Assembly: GCF_905475395.1 (NCBI RefSeq)
Contig: NC_058341.1
Span: 63,557,501 to 63,621,500, forward strand
Length of the DNA stretch: 64,000 nt
DNA from: Chrysoperla carnea
Lineage: Eukaryota > Arthropoda > Insecta > Neuroptera > Chrysopidae
Reading direction: 5' to 3'
The notes under the pieces: generated by a model
Told to the model about the DNA's origin: nothing
The model's database searches: none
What the model saw: the letters and a program-made list of their open reading frames with translations, nothing else
Program-made: the position numbers and the translations under genes
Shown here: piece after piece, positions 25,058 to 36,370 of the stretch
Layout of the letters: each line of letters opens with the position of its first letter
How positions within the stretch are numbered: position 1 is the stretch's first letter

Positions 25058-25480
25058 TTATACCATGTTTATAAATGAAGATAATATATTCCAAGTGTGT
25101 AACGCTTTAAAAGATTGATGCCACGAACAAAATTTAAGTATAGATGTTCATAAAATTTATTTCTAGTTGTCCGCCTGAATGTCTGTCTATCTGTCTGACT
25201 GTCTGTGGACACGAGAACTCAAAAACGAAAAGATATACCAAGCTGAAATTTTTACAGCGTGCTGAGGATGCAAAAAATGAGCCTAAGTTTGTAAATGAGC
25301 AACATTGGTCAATTGGGTCTTGAGTCCGTGACCCATCTTGTAAACCGCTAGAGTTAGAACAAAAGTTTAATTGTTAAAAAATGTTGATTATAAAAAAATA
25401 AACAACTTTAGTTTGAAAATTTTTTTATAAGTATTACTGTTTACTCGGGGGGGGGGGGGGTAAATTAGGATAGAACAAAT
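25058..25480 (-). repeat. Family C interspersed repeat, copy 7
   Basis: Reverse-complement copy: TGTAACGCTTTAAAAGATTG, CTGTCTGTGGACACGAGAAC, GAAATTTTTACAGCGTGCTG, a CCATCTTGTAAACCGCTAGA block and ATTACTGTTTACTC. A run of G (25,447-25,460) replaces the usual GTGAGGGCGCA segment. The 5' head is missing. Confidence 0.75.
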
Positions 25481-25516
25481 ATTGTGTGTATATATGTATG
25501 TGTTTGTTTATTACAA

Positions 25517-26010
25517 TACTAGAGTGATACCCACCCGCTTCGCTGGGTTTAAAAGTTTAAAAGATTGATAAAGATTGCTCTCGCGTATCCCCTTCTATAA
25601 CACTTGAAATAATGGTATGGATTGTTTTACACAGGTAAAATACATGTATGGTTTTCTATTTTTTTTAAATGTAAAATAATAATTATTCATTGAGTATATC
25701 AGATAAGATGGCCGTGAAATATTTTATATTGACTATTTTTACAGAAATCTGTAAATTATGGTAATGTCAAAGGACTACTTTTACAGAAATCTGTAATTTA
25801 TGGTACTGTCAAATGTCAAATTAAATTAAATTTATTTATTTTTTTAAATATATATTTATAAATTATAGTTCATGTGTTATTCTGATATTTCAGCTATATT
25901 GCTGTACAGTTTCATTAAAAACCATTCGCTAGTTTAAGCGTGAAAGCTTCACAAACAAACAAACAACCAAACCAACAAACATGCTTACTTTCGCATTTAT
26001 AATATATAGA
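25517..26010 (+). repeat. Family B interspersed repeat, copy 3
   Basis: Head ACTAGAGTGATACCCACCCG, then CGCTTCGCTGGGTTTAAAAG, TTGTTTTACACAGGTAAAAT, AGCGTGAAAGCTTCACAAAC and TTCGCATTTATAATATATAG. Contains a local duplication around TTTTTACAGAAATCTGTAA (25,736 and 25,780). Confidence 0.8.
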
Positions 26011-26035
26011 AATTCACTGAAGAAGTAAGAAGAAG

Positions 26036-26176
26036 GATACTCTCATTCTTTGTGTGTAAGAGTGGCTTTCTTTACTTACATAATGTAAAAAAACAAACGA
26101 ATACATAATCAACAATCTACACATGGTATTTCAACAATTAACACAATCTTAGTCAATTGTTTGTTTTTACTTGATT
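26036..26176 (-). repeat. Family C 5' fragment
   Basis: Reverse complement of the 5' part only: TTTCTTTACTTACATAATGT, ACACATGGTATTTCAACAAT, TTAGTCAATTGTTTGTTTTT. Confidence 0.7.
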
Positions 26177-26527
26177 GTCTCAAATTTAAAGCAAAGCTTG
26201 AGCTTATAACTTTATTAATTTTACTCTATTTATTTATTAATTTGCGACTATATTTTACATATAGTATTATCTCGTTTTCGAATGAGGAGAGGAGGGGCTA
26301 AAAAGGTATTGTGCCCCCGGCGCGAGTTAAGCTCGCTACGCCACTGAGTTAGTGTCAAGTTTCGTACAACAACTTTTCAAACTTTTAAATTTAATATGTT
26401 CATGTATTTAATTTACACTTTACGCTTGTGTGATTTTTGAAAGTAACAAAGTACACAAACGAATATTTAATTCATTCAAATGTCAATGTAAACAAATATT
26501 TATAACTGAGATATTTTGTTTCTTTTA
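26177..26527. other. no recognisable feature
   Basis: Short GC-richer piece near 26,310 in an AT-rich stretch; no gene. Confidence 0.4.
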
Positions 26528-26838
26528 TACCTTGCATATATGTAATATGCAAGGTATACTAAATTTAGTCCCAAGTTTGTAACGCCTAAAATATTGCTGC
26601 TATGAACAAAATGTTGGTATAGGCGTAAAATCACCTAAGTAGTCGATGTCCTTCCGTCCGTTTTTTTCGTAAACATCACTGTTTACCCTTGAGAGCGCAA
26701 ATTGTATAGTATGTATTATATGGAAATATCAGTTATACATGTATGTATGTGTATTTATGAGTAATCAACACTGTTAATGCATAGAATTTCATTAATTAAC
26801 TCAGTCAATTGTTTGTTTTCACTTGTTTATTTTGATTG
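26528..26838 (-). repeat. Family C copy 8, internally deleted
   Basis: The 3' hairpin end (ATACCTTGCATATATG and its inverse) and TAGTCCCAAGTTTGTAACGC are joined, after a deletion of about 250 bp, to GTAAACATCACTGTTTACCC and the 5' head TCAATTGTTTGTTTTCACTT. Confidence 0.75.
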
Positions 26839-27113
26839 TTTTGAGTTTTTCCCCATTTATCTCGATAGAAAACTAAAAGAGTTTGATAAATAGCGCATGC
26901 AGTGGCAAAAATGCGAGGCGGAAAATCTTAAAAATATGATATACAGTTATGTCGATAGTCGGGAATCAATAAAATCAGAGCTATTCCTAAAACTGGGATA
27001 ATATGGGCAAATTGCTTATAATTTATGAATAAGATAAACCACTAAAAAAACAATATTGGAATCTACGTATTTAAGCGAAGCTGTACATATAATACATATA
27101 CCCTGTATACAGG
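26839..27113. other. no recognisable feature
   Basis: Unassigned sequence between two repeats. Confidence 0.4.
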
Positions 27114-27747
27114 GTGCTTTTTTAACTGTCAACTTTTATCGATAAAAATGCTGCAAGCGAAAAATGTTGCGTGGAAGGCGCATATCTTTGGAAGAGGAAG
27201 GCGCATATCTTTCCTAGACATTAAACGTGGCCTAGGTTTTTAAGCTCACTTTACTCCATACCTGGTAATCGATAGATGAACATTTTAAATTAGAAAGTTG
27301 TTATTGATAAAAGTAACATTTTTTGTTTGAAACACTTTTCCTCAAACCGTACAGTTAAGACAAAAACGGACTGAAAAGTGTTACCTTAAATGGTTTTTTC
27401 GTATCAAAATTGTTTTTTCTATAAAGATCTTGTTTTTCAAATTTAATGAACAAACGCACAAAAAATAGATTTTTGTTATCAATTACAGTCTAAATTATTC
27501 TCTTTTCAAAAAGAACAACTTTCGCCAAGAATATAAAGAACAACTTTCTTATTGAAAGTGTTCATCTAATGTTTGTCAGTTATGAACCAGAGTCAGGTTT
27601 AAATTGAACCTGAAAACTTAGATCGAATTAGATGCCGGTATAAGATGTGTCCCTTTGAAACTAATATTTTTCGATTGAAAAATTTTCCTCGATTAAATTT
27701 ATGTATCGAGTTTCAAGCATGTGCCATCTTAAAAAAGACCCTATAAA
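27114..27747. mobile_element. Family I MITE, copy 2
   Basis: Left end ACAGGGTGCTTTTTTAACTG; right end CATCTTAAAAAAGACCCTAT is its imperfect inverse. The body is the reverse complement of 39,259-39,790, sharing AACGGACTGAAAAGTGTT and the TTTAAATTGAACCTGAAAAC block. A GGAAGGCGCATATCTTT piece is duplicated (27,175 and 27,198). Confidence 0.7.
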
Positions 27748-27950
27748 TGGGATTATTGTAAAGGGCGACAAATATTATTTTTGACTGGAGCGGGTTAATA
27801 GCTAGATCGAGCCCTGAGCGCATGTATTAGTTACTTTAGAGTGGGAAAGTGCAAAAAGAACTTGAAGAAATTTAAGAGTAAAAAATAATGTAAGTATGTA
27901 AAATTCCAAAATTTATACCTTACTACGAATCTAGTGCGTCTAATAGAATT

Positions 27951-28737
27951 CAGTATCACGCATTGAATGTAAATGCACAAAATATTAACAAAAATAGACG
28001 GGGGAAGTGCCTCCATGTTAAGGAAATCCGTTTTAGGCTATATCTCCATAACCGTGCACTTTAGACAAAAAATGGTAATAACTTTTATTGTAGATAATTA
28101 AATTACCTATCTTTTTTGTAAAATAATTTTTTTTTCTTTTTGTATCACTAACCTTGCATGAGTTATACGACTATGACGATTTACTTTTTGACTATTTGAC
28201 CGATATCTCTTCTAATATTTGTTTAAACAAGAATATGATAATAACTTAACTTTTAAATCTATAAATTTTCTAAAGCTTATACTTGAAACATTTTTTTCTA
28301 ATATTAATATTTATGACGTTATAACTCGTTTAATGTTACAACCACCAGGTACAAGGTTGATAAAAAAGAAGTATACATAGTGTAATGATAAAAAAAATAT
28401 ATGAAAAATGTTGATGTGAATAACATAATTAGCAATAAAAAATATATTTGCCTTCTTACCTGCAAAAGTAGTGACCACCTCTTGAAACTTTATTAAAGAT
28501 AAAAAAAAATGACTAAATGATAGAAAATTTAATTATCTACAGAAAAGATTATTACCATTTTTGGCTTAAAGTGTACGGTTACGGGGCTATAGGCCGTAAC
28601 GGTTTTTCTTAAAACGGCGGTTTCCCCCTCAAAACTTCGAATAAAGATTATTACCATTTTTGGTCTAAATGGAAGCACTTCCCCCGTCTATTTTTGTAAG
28701 GATTTTGTGCATTTACATTCAGTACGTGATACTGTAT
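27951..28737. mobile_element. Foldback element with an internal duplication
   Basis: Arms pair AATGTAAATGCACAAAAT (27,965), AAAAATAGACGGGGGAAGTG, AAAAATGGTAATAA and GTAGATAATTAAAT with inverses in 28,520-28,737. The right arm carries the ATTACCATTTTTGG segment twice (28,550 and 28,649), so one side gained a duplicate of about 90 bp. Non-coding. Confidence 0.8.
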
Positions 28738-29066
28738 CTATTTAAATAAAAAAATTAACTCCTGTAATTTAATTCAGAAAAATATTATCTGTAGTCTGAA
28801 GTAAATAAAATATGGTACTTTCTATTAAATTTTACAGTTTGATGTAACATCTATATCTAGAATTATCTAAACATATGCAGATTTGAATTGCTTACTTTGT
28901 TTTGTCAAATTTGCTTTAGGTTATCAAATTAATTATCAAAATAATGTCAAAACCAGATGTGGAACATGTTACATCTTTGACCCAGATAATATCAGAAATT
29001 ACCAACCTCATGTGTACACATATATAAATAAATGTATGTATGGTATATACATGTATATACATGTAT
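28738..29066. other. no recognisable feature
   Basis: A 79-codon frame (28,883-29,122) runs into the next MITE and shows no domain. Confidence 0.4.
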
Positions 29067-29637
29067 ATACACGGTGTTCTGTTATTGACTGCAGATCGTG
29101 GGCCTACAGAACAAGCTCATAAAGACGATGGAAAAAGTAATTTACCAATTTTGGATCTGAGCCCTAATTTGTGACGTAATTTGTTTTTTTACCAATTGCA
29201 TTTTAAGTTTTAATAATTTTGTTTATTTACGTTAAATTAAAAACACGCCTTTTGTGACGTAATTTGTTTTTTTTTACTAATAATCTAATATTTTCTTGCA
29301 AAAATATAATAAAAATATAAAAAGTAGGGATTTGACCAAAGAGAATGAAATAATTTTTTTAAATGTTTTTTCAAAATAATATAATCGAATGAAATCAGTT
29401 GATAACCCTTCTTAAGTTGAATATTATTAAACGAAATTTACTAATATCTACTGATTATCATTGGCTGCTGGTTATCGAATGATATTCAGTGAATGAACAA
29501 ATATATCAATTTTTGTCATACATGTAGCGCCCAAATTAAGGTTCAGATCCCAAATTGGTAAAAAACTTTTTCCATCATCTTTATGAGCTTATTATGTAGG
29601 CCCACGATCTGCAGTCAATAACAGAACACCGTGTAAA
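29067..29637. mobile_element. Foldback MITE, about 570 bp
   Basis: Termini ACACGGTGTTCTGTTATTGA and TCAATAACAGAACACCGTGT are exact inverses. Arms continue through CTGCAGATCGTGGGCCTA, AGCTCATAAAGA and TTTACCAATTTTGGATCTGA. The centre repeats TTTGTGACGTAATTTGTTTT twice (29,168 and 29,250). Confidence 0.9.
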
Positions 29638-29945
29638 ATGCTATATTGGAAGAAATTGTTGTTTAATTTGTGCAGAATATTATGCAAGGATTTACAAGAG
29701 AAAAGCATAATCAACAAAATAATAGAGTAGTAATTTGATTAAAATAAATAATAACAACACTATGTTCGGTTAGTAAAGATTTTGTAAGTCTTTTCTAGAC
29801 ATGTTTACAATTTATATTCATTACTTTAGAAAATAGAGCATGGAAAATTTTAGATTAAAGTTATCAGTAAATATATATTGAATAAACTCAAAATAAACTC
29901 TCTTAACTTTTGTAAGTGAGAAGTCGATATGAAAAAAAAGTTATT
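29638..29945. other. no recognisable feature
   Basis: Unassigned AT-rich sequence. Confidence 0.4.
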
Positions 29946-30107
29946 TTTATACCATGTATATGTGTAATATATATATCAAGATATACTAAGTTTAGTCCCA
30001 AGTTTGTAACGCTTAAAAATATTGAGGCCACATAGTAATCAACACTATCTGTACATGGTATTTCAACAGTTAACTTAGTCAATTGTTTGTTTTCACTTGT
30101 TAATAAT
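29946..30107 (-). repeat. Family C copy 9, ends-only deletion derivative
   Basis: Only the two ends remain: ATACCATGTATATGTG with TAGTCCCAAGTTTGTAACGC on one side, and GTAATCAACACTATCTG, ACATGGTATTTCAACAGT and TCAATTGTTTGTTTTCACTT on the other. Confidence 0.8.
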
Positions 30108-30411
30108 TTAATTTCAGCACCATAATTAATTCGTAAAAAAAGTCAAGTTGAAAAGTATTTAGAAAAGGTGGTCAAACATATTTACACTTTCCACCAACAT
30201 TACTGACTCTAGTATTATCCAACAATATTGTGATCATGAACAAAACTTCGTGAACATGCTTTGTTTTATACATTTTCTTTTTACAAAATTTTACTATTTT
30301 TGATATTTTGTCCAATTTTTCCTTTGGTAAGTAGTCGCATAAAGGAATACATAAAATAGCTATTCCTAGAAAGTAATTCAAAAGCAGCTCCGATTTTGAT
30401 GATTTTTTTAA
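30108..30411. other. no recognisable feature
   Basis: A 95-codon minus-strand frame (30,172-30,459) extends into the neighbouring foldback arm. I see no domain in it. Confidence 0.4.
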
Positions 30412-31188
30412 TTTTTGGAGGGGGGAAAGGCAATGTCTCGACTGGTATATCATCGCCAATCCTAAATCGCTAATGGTAAAAGTTTATAATTTGGAGAAGG
30501 TATTGATTAATGTAGGTGGCATTCCAAAAAAGATTTTTTGAAATTTATCCCCTAAAAAGGTGAAATAGGATATGAAAGTTTGTATAAAAATATATATACA
30601 AATCTTCATTTCTGTTTTTACTACTTAACCAATTTAAAAAAATTCTTCATCTATAGAATGCTACATTATCAGCAAGTTACATGAGCTGTATTTTATTTTC
30701 AAAAAAATTAGGATCCGCATCTAAACTAAAAATCCATTAATGAATCCAACATTTTTAAGTTCACTTCTTACTCAATTTTTAATTTTGCTTTTTTTTTGTC
30801 TTGTGGAAAAAAATTACGAAAGAGTGATTCTTTTATATAAGCTGCACAAATACTGTTTAAACAATATAAATAACTAGCAGATATCCATTTTATATCCTTC
30901 AATTCCCTTACCTTCATTTTTGTTAGTACTCTAATTAATGGATGTTAATTTTTAGTACAAATCCCTAATTTTTTTGAAAATAAAATGTGGCCATGTTGTT
31001 TGCTGATAATGTAGCATTCTATTGATGAAATAATTTATAAAATCGATTAAGTAGTTAACTCAAAAATGGCGGTTTGTATTTATTTTTATCTTCCTTTAGG
31101 CAATTTGTTTTCTTATTAAATGACACCTAAAGTATTATATCAATATTCGATTTACCAGTCGGGACATTGCCTTTCTCCCTCCAGATTA
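30412..31188. mobile_element. Foldback element, about 775 bp
   Basis: Outer ends GGAGGGGGGAAAGGCAATGT and the inverse GACATTGCCTTTCTCCCTCC. Inner pairs include AGAATGCTACATTATCAGCA against TGCTGATAATGTAGCATTCT, and TTTTCAAAAAAATTAGG against CCTAATTTTTTTGAAAA. Non-coding. Confidence 0.85.
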
Positions 31189-31224
31189 TTTCTCCCATCT
31201 GAATGTTTTCTGATTTTAAATAAT

Positions 31225-31470
31225 ATAGGTTAGGATAGGTTAGGTTATATTTGCTTTCCAACAAGGATAAAACTTAGGCTACAGAGCCCATCGTGATACC
31301 ATATGTGTTTTATCACCTTTTCTGCTGATAATTTCATTTATCATATCCTCAATTATTTTCAGAGGCAGAGTGCACCTTCTTCATAAATATACCATTCACT
31401 ACACCAGCTCATCACAACTATTAAATTAATTTTTGTTGTGACGGCGGGAATCGAACCTGCTACCCTTATA
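31225..31470 (-). mobile_element. tRNA-derived SINE, copy lacking box A
   Basis: The tail at the left is a TAGGTTAGGATAGGTTAGG run. The body reads ACCATATGTGTTTTATCACC, CTGATAATTTCATTTATCA and ACTACACCAGCTCATCACAA, up to box B (GGCGGGAATCGAACCTGCTA). The sequence stops just before the box A half. Diverged. Confidence 0.8.
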
Positions 31471-31989
31471 CAAAAAGAAACATTTAAAAAAATCGTTAAA
31501 TTCGGAGGTACTTTTGAGGAATTCCGAGTAAAAACATTTATTGATCCGATATAATAATATACCGTTCACATTACACAAAATAAATCAAACATATCATTAC
31601 TAGTTTATACATATTGACACGTAGCTATAGGTAAGTATATGTTTGTTAGTGAGCATTAATGCTGGTTGATGAAACAGCGCCCTTTTTTTTTCTTCTGTTT
31701 TTTACTCTTCTTGTTGCAAAAACTAACCAACAACCTTTGATGAAGCAATTAACTTTTATGAAACACTGATGTGCTGTTGTGTGAAGAGGAAAAAAAAGCA
31801 AAATATACCTCAAATAAACATAAAAAAAACATATACACAGGGAAGAACTTCCTCACCATCATTACCAACTATAACTACGACCCTCCCTCGAACACCTACT
31901 TTGGTAAACATAAACTACTGATTTTTATTCCATGTTCACACCTTATGTGTATATGGCATTCGTTTATTAGTACAGTTAAAGATGTTACA
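31471..31989. other. unassigned region
   Basis: The 89-codon open frame (31,771-32,040) has no recognisable domain. No gene called. Confidence 0.4.
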
Positions 31990-32428
31990 AATAACGGAAA
32001 ATGGAAGAAAGCTCGCATTTTGCTTCCAATGTATTTCTAAGCTGTCAAATATAGTAAAGCATGAGTTAGTAGCGTAAATGTTTCTATTTGTTTATAAATA
32101 ATAAATTAATAGTTCAATAGAAAGGTTAGTATTAAAGTTAACTTCCAAAATTAATAAATATGCAACTAGAATTACGTATACGTTATACATGTATAATAGT
32201 TTTCGATTATTTGACAAATACTTAACATTTACATCATACAAGTTGGCTAATTACTAATTTTTTAAATGAACTTTAACAATGATCGTTTCCAGGAATTAAC
32301 AATTTGTCAAACAGAAACATTTGCGCCACTAACTCATGCGTTACTAATGATAGTTGACACCTTAGAAACATATTCCATGAGGTTATAGCAAAATGCGAGC
32401 GGTTTCTTTCATTTTCATTTATTAGCCG
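31990..32428. mobile_element. Foldback MITE, about 440 bp
   Basis: Left arm GAAAGCTCGCATTTTGCT, TATTTCTAAGCTGTCAA, GCATGAGTTAGTAGCG and AAATGTTTCT face their inverses in 32,300-32,420. The centre is AT-rich. Confidence 0.8.
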
Positions 32429-32737
32429 ATTTTTTTAGCATCTTTTACTGTACTATATATCATCTTATCTCCTTTATTTTGATATGGACACAAAATACTG
32501 TAATTGATTTAGCTAACAACACTCATAAATTTATTGTGTCTTTTAGTGAAACGCTTTATTTGAAAATAAAATAAATGGTCATTTAAAACATCAAAAAACG
32601 TGACTAGCTTTGTAAAAATGTTAATTTTGGCATGCTTCAAATTCTTAGACCGCTCGGCCATTTAGGCAGTGTAAATCTGCTTGTGTATAATATATACACT
32701 AGCATACCGTTAGCATAAGATGTGAGGATATTACAAA
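32429..32737. other. unassigned, with a tRNA-like scrap
   Basis: A minus-strand piece at 32,643-32,670 reads CCTAAATGGCCGAGCGGTCT, a box A-like class II tRNA motif, with no box B nearby. It parallels the relic at 2,531-2,625. Otherwise nothing. Confidence 0.35.
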
Positions 32738-32866
32738 AACAAGCGAAAACAAACAATTGATTGAGTTAATTGTTGAAATACCATGTATAGACAGTGTTGA
32801 TGACGCAATCGTTTGTTTTTTGACCTCACGTAAATAAAAAAAGATATCCACTTTTAAATAGCCGTG
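32738..32866 (+). repeat. Family C 5' fragment
   Basis: The 5' head only: AACAAGCGAAAACAAACAAT, GAAATACCATGTATAGACAG, GATGACGCAATCGTTTGTTT, AGATATCCACTTTTAAATAG. Confidence 0.8.
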
Positions 32867-33604
32867 TTTTCACTTAAAACAATAATCACATCAGGTCATA
32901 GAGTTATTAAGAGTGTATACTTTTGAAATGATCAGACTGTATACCATAGTTTTGTGGCAAATGAACACGCAGAAACTTATCTAAAACTAGACTGCCTCAT
33001 TTCATTCATTCGCCTTTAGCCCAACTGCGCATCTATGGTAAAAGATTACTAAGAATAGTTTAAAAAAAAATTGTGTGTTCTATTAATCGTGAATAACTGT
33101 GGATGTGACTCACAGGAAAAGCAAAAGGTGCAGTACTTACTTTTGTTTTGTGATTGGTTTAGATACGAATAGCGAATAGTCATGTATTTTTTTTATATTT
33201 TTAATTCATTGTTTACACCATTATAACATAGAAAAAAATATAAATACCGTTTAAAAATGCTGTAATTAATTAAGTGTAAAATAATATTCAAAATAGATAA
33301 TGATTTTGAGATGATGGCGCTATCTGTTGATGATGTATTAATATGTGAAATGTCATTTTCTGACAGTTCAATTTACAGTTTACCGTAGGCGTAATACCCA
33401 AGTATGTAGTAATTATAGCATATATCCATATTCCATGGAATTACCATACAAAATATAAGTAATTAATACCATACAGTATGACAAGTCTGAAAAGCCCATA
33501 GAAGTAATAGCATAACCTCTTTGGACAAGCCACATACTATGACGTCACGTCCGTTTTAAAATTTGAACTACCGTTTTAGAAATTTGAATTTTCACCTTTA
33601 TTAA
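32867..33604. other. unassigned region
   Basis: No gene or repeat recognised. Confidence 0.4.
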
Positions 33605-33878
33605 TTAGGTTAGGTTAGGTTATATTGGCTATCTACGAAGGAAACGCTATAGAGCCCATTGTGATACCATATATGTGTTTTACCACCTTTCCGCTGATAT
33701 TTTAATTTATCAGCTCCTCAATTTCAGAGGCTGAGTGAACCTCCTTTATGCATATACCATGCACTACACCAGCCCATCGCAACTATGAGTTAATTTTGTT
33801 GCGACGGCGGGAATCGATCCCGCTACTCTAAGCATACCACGGGCGGAATTGGTTACGCCTCAACCAACTGTGCTAATA
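33605..33878 (-). mobile_element. tRNA-derived SINE, full-length copy
   Basis: On the minus strand: a box A-like region (TAGCACAGTTGGTTGAGGC), an acceptor-like segment, GGTATGCTTAGAGTAGCGGG and box B (GGATCGATTCCCGCCG), then the SINE body and a tail of repeated CCTAA. This is the standard Pol III internal promoter layout. The tail is three units of the insect telomere-like pentamer. Confidence 0.85.
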
Positions 33879-34190
33879 AGTCAAATTAATTAATTAATTT
33901 TAAGGAATTAAAAATATATAAATTACTAAATAAAATAATGGTTTAGTTCAAATGTCTAGCCAATAAAGTTACGGGGAAAAAATATTTGAACCAAATTTAA
34001 ATTTCAAGAATATTCCCTATTCGTCACAAATTCTAATTTTTTCTACTACGGAACAACTCAGGAATATACACAATTTCGTGAACATGGTCATTTCTACTGA
34101 GTGAATTAATTATCTCCCTCTTATTAATGACGCGAGTATTTAAGAGTCTAATCTTATTATTATTGTATTTTTTATGAGTGACTCTATTTT
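33879..34190. other. no recognisable feature
   Basis: Unassigned AT-rich sequence. Confidence 0.4.
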
Positions 34191-34191
34191 C

Positions 34192-34240
<49 letters not shown>

Positions 34241-34241
34241 T
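34191..34241. repeat. (ATT)n microsatellite
   Basis: About 17 uninterrupted ATT units. Confidence 0.9.
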
Positions 34242-34696
34242 AGACTTGTATTATTGTTTTGTATTTGCTTATTATTACTATTAGAATAATTTTTTATCAT
34301 TGTCATAGCTGCTTATTATTATTTTCATTATTTATTGTTGTGTATTGTTTGTAAAGCATATTTCAGGAGAAGATAAACCTCTTTGTACAAGATATAAAGA
34401 ACTTTAAACAAATAAACCTTATTATTATAGTGATAACCTCGATAACTCGAACCTCGTTGAGTTGTGATCATCAGTAAGTCGAATTCCCTTCCGCTGATCT
34501 CCTAAATACGGGGTATCTCGAATTATTTAGACTATGTAACTCGAACAAAATGTTATTTCCCTACGAGGTATTGATAATACATTTTAATACAATGTATCAT
34601 GCACACTTACTTGTTCTCCCGTCTTGTTTATGCCTTGAACACGTACAATGAATGACAACATGCAATAAATTTTTTGTTTCACGTGTCATTTTTATC

Positions 34697-35229
34697 ACCA
34701 TGTATATATGAAATATATCACGGTATATAAGTTTAGTCCCAAGTTTGTAACGATTAAAAATATTGATGCTACCAACAGAATTTGGTATGTGTATTCATAA
34801 AATCACCTTATTAGTCCATTTCCGGTTGTCCGTCTTATTGTCTGTCTGCCCGACTGTAACCACAATAATTCAAAAACAAAAAGATATATCGAGCTGAAAT
34901 TTTTATAGCATACTAAGGGCGTAAAATGTGAGGCCGAGTTCGTAAATAATAACATAGGTCAATTGGGTCTTGGGTCCGTACGATCTATCATGTAAACCGT
35001 TAGAGAAAGAACAAAAAAATGTTCCTTATAGAAACATGAACAAGGTTTGTTTCAAACATTTTTTCGTAAACACCACTGTTGTTGTAAACATTATTGTATT
35101 TGTGTGTAAGAGGAGTGGATATCTTTCTTTACTTACATAACTTAAAAAAACAACCGATTGCGTAATCAACACTGTCTATACATGGTATTTCAACAATTAA
35201 CTCAGTCAATTGTTTGTTTTCACTTGTTA
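34697..35229 (-). repeat. Family C copy 10, inside the pogo-like element
   Basis: Reverse-complement copy from ACCATGTATATATGAAATAT through TAGTCCCAAGTTTGTAACG, TCCGGTTGTCCGTCTTATTG and GAGCTGAAATTTTTATAGC to TCAATTGTTTGTTTTCACTT. Confidence 0.85.
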
Positions 35230-35293
35230 TGTCAATTAAAATTGTTGATAAGTGCACCTTATTTGGCTATAAACTGGCAACAATATTAATATC

Positions 35294-35509
35294 AAGATAA
35301 AACTAACAACTTTAACTTTTTGGGCAAAATTCGACGTTATCAATTCCGTAAAAAGTGGCATGAATAAAAAATACGTGAACGATCTATACGGAATACCCAC
35401 AATCACTCTGTCCACAATAATTAAGAAAAAAGTCAAAATGTTATTAAGATTCAAATTAACTAGCAGTTTGTCTTTCAAACGACAACGAAAACCGAGTTTC
35501 TTGACGTAG
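35294..35509 (+). pseudogene. pogo/CENP-B-type transposase N-terminal fragment
   Basis: A 71-codon open stretch on the plus strand reads like the first helix-turn-helix of pogo/CENP-B transposases. LTFWAKFDVINSVKSG is followed by YGIPTITLSTIIKKKVKML, where family members have a [LTF..KL.VI..VE.G] helix and a [YGIP.STLSTI.KN+.KIL] recognition helix. The second DNA-binding domain and the DDE catalytic core are absent: after 35,509 the frame ends and no D-D-E/D region is found before the right terminus. It is a dead relic of the transposase that once moved this element, or was carried in a deletion derivative. The longer open frame on the opposite strand (35,236-35,478) is its shadow. Confidence 0.7.
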
Positions 35510-35885
35510 AGTAATGCGAACTCGTTTGGTTTATGCAGTGTCGTGATGATAAGATAAGTCTATCTGGGCCTATCTTACACGATAAAATCACGCCTCTTAA
35601 GTTGAAATTTTAGCATTTAAATCCTCTGTATCCCGAACAACTACCTGTTAAGTCACAAACTCATTTTCTCGATTTTTTTGCATTTCCCTTGAGGTTCGAG
35701 TTATCGAGGTTCCACTGTATTATAATTATTATATTATTATAATTATTATATAAAAATATCGGAACCAAATCTCCGATATTAAGTACTTGCTAATTGGCAG
35801 GTAGAATTCTGATGGAAATATTAAATTAATATTGATCTTCTTCATTGTCTTTTAAAAAGACTTCAATTCTTAACTTTTATTCCTC

Positions 35886-36370
35886 ACTAGCTTGATACCC
35901 GCCCGCTTAACTGGGCTTAAAAGTAACAACCACCGCTTTATAGCCTTCGGCTCTCTTGATTTCACTTATCCTCTTTCCATAACACTCGAAGGAATTGTTT
36001 TGCACAGCTAAAATATACGCACAATTTTTTAATTTTTTAAGAATAAAATAGTCATAATTCATTAAGTATATCAGAAAAGATGTCCATGAATGTTTTTAAT
36101 TCATTTGATATTTTAAATTTTTACAGAAATCTTTAATTTATGGTTCAAAATGTTGATCAGATTAAATTTATTAATTTTTAAAATTTTTTTTTTTTAATAT
36201 ATCTTTATAAATGATTCTGATGTGGCTGTATAAATGATTCTCTGGTGGTGTGGATCTGACTTATGTGTTATTCTGATGTATGAGCTATCTTGTTGTACAG
36301 TTTCCTTCAAATCCATTCGGTAGTTTTTGCGTGAAAGCGTAAAACAAACAAACAAACACTTATAGGGAAA
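35886..36370 (+). repeat. Family B interspersed repeat, copy 4
   Basis: Head ACTAGCTTGATACCCGCCCG, then ACAACCACCGCTTTATAGCC, GGAATTGTTTTGCACAGCTA, GCGTGAAAGCGTAAAACAAA and a short (AAAC)n end. The final TTCGCATTTATAATATATAG is partly lost. Open frames overlapping its end are by-products. Confidence 0.8.

Larger units (their letters stand above)
34428..35717 (+). mobile_element. Defective pogo-like (Tc1/mariner superfamily) DNA transposon
   Basis: Inverted termini: left TAGTGATAACCTCGATAACT with CGAACCTCG; right, read inward, CAGTGGAACCTCGATAACTC with GAACCTCA. Each end abuts a TA, the expected target duplication. Termini of the CAGTGGAACCTCGA type fit pogo/Tigger-like elements. Inside are a family C insertion (34,697-35,229) and a piece of transposase (35,294-35,509). 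At about 1.29 kb including the insertion, it lacks room for a full transposase. Confidence 0.75.
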
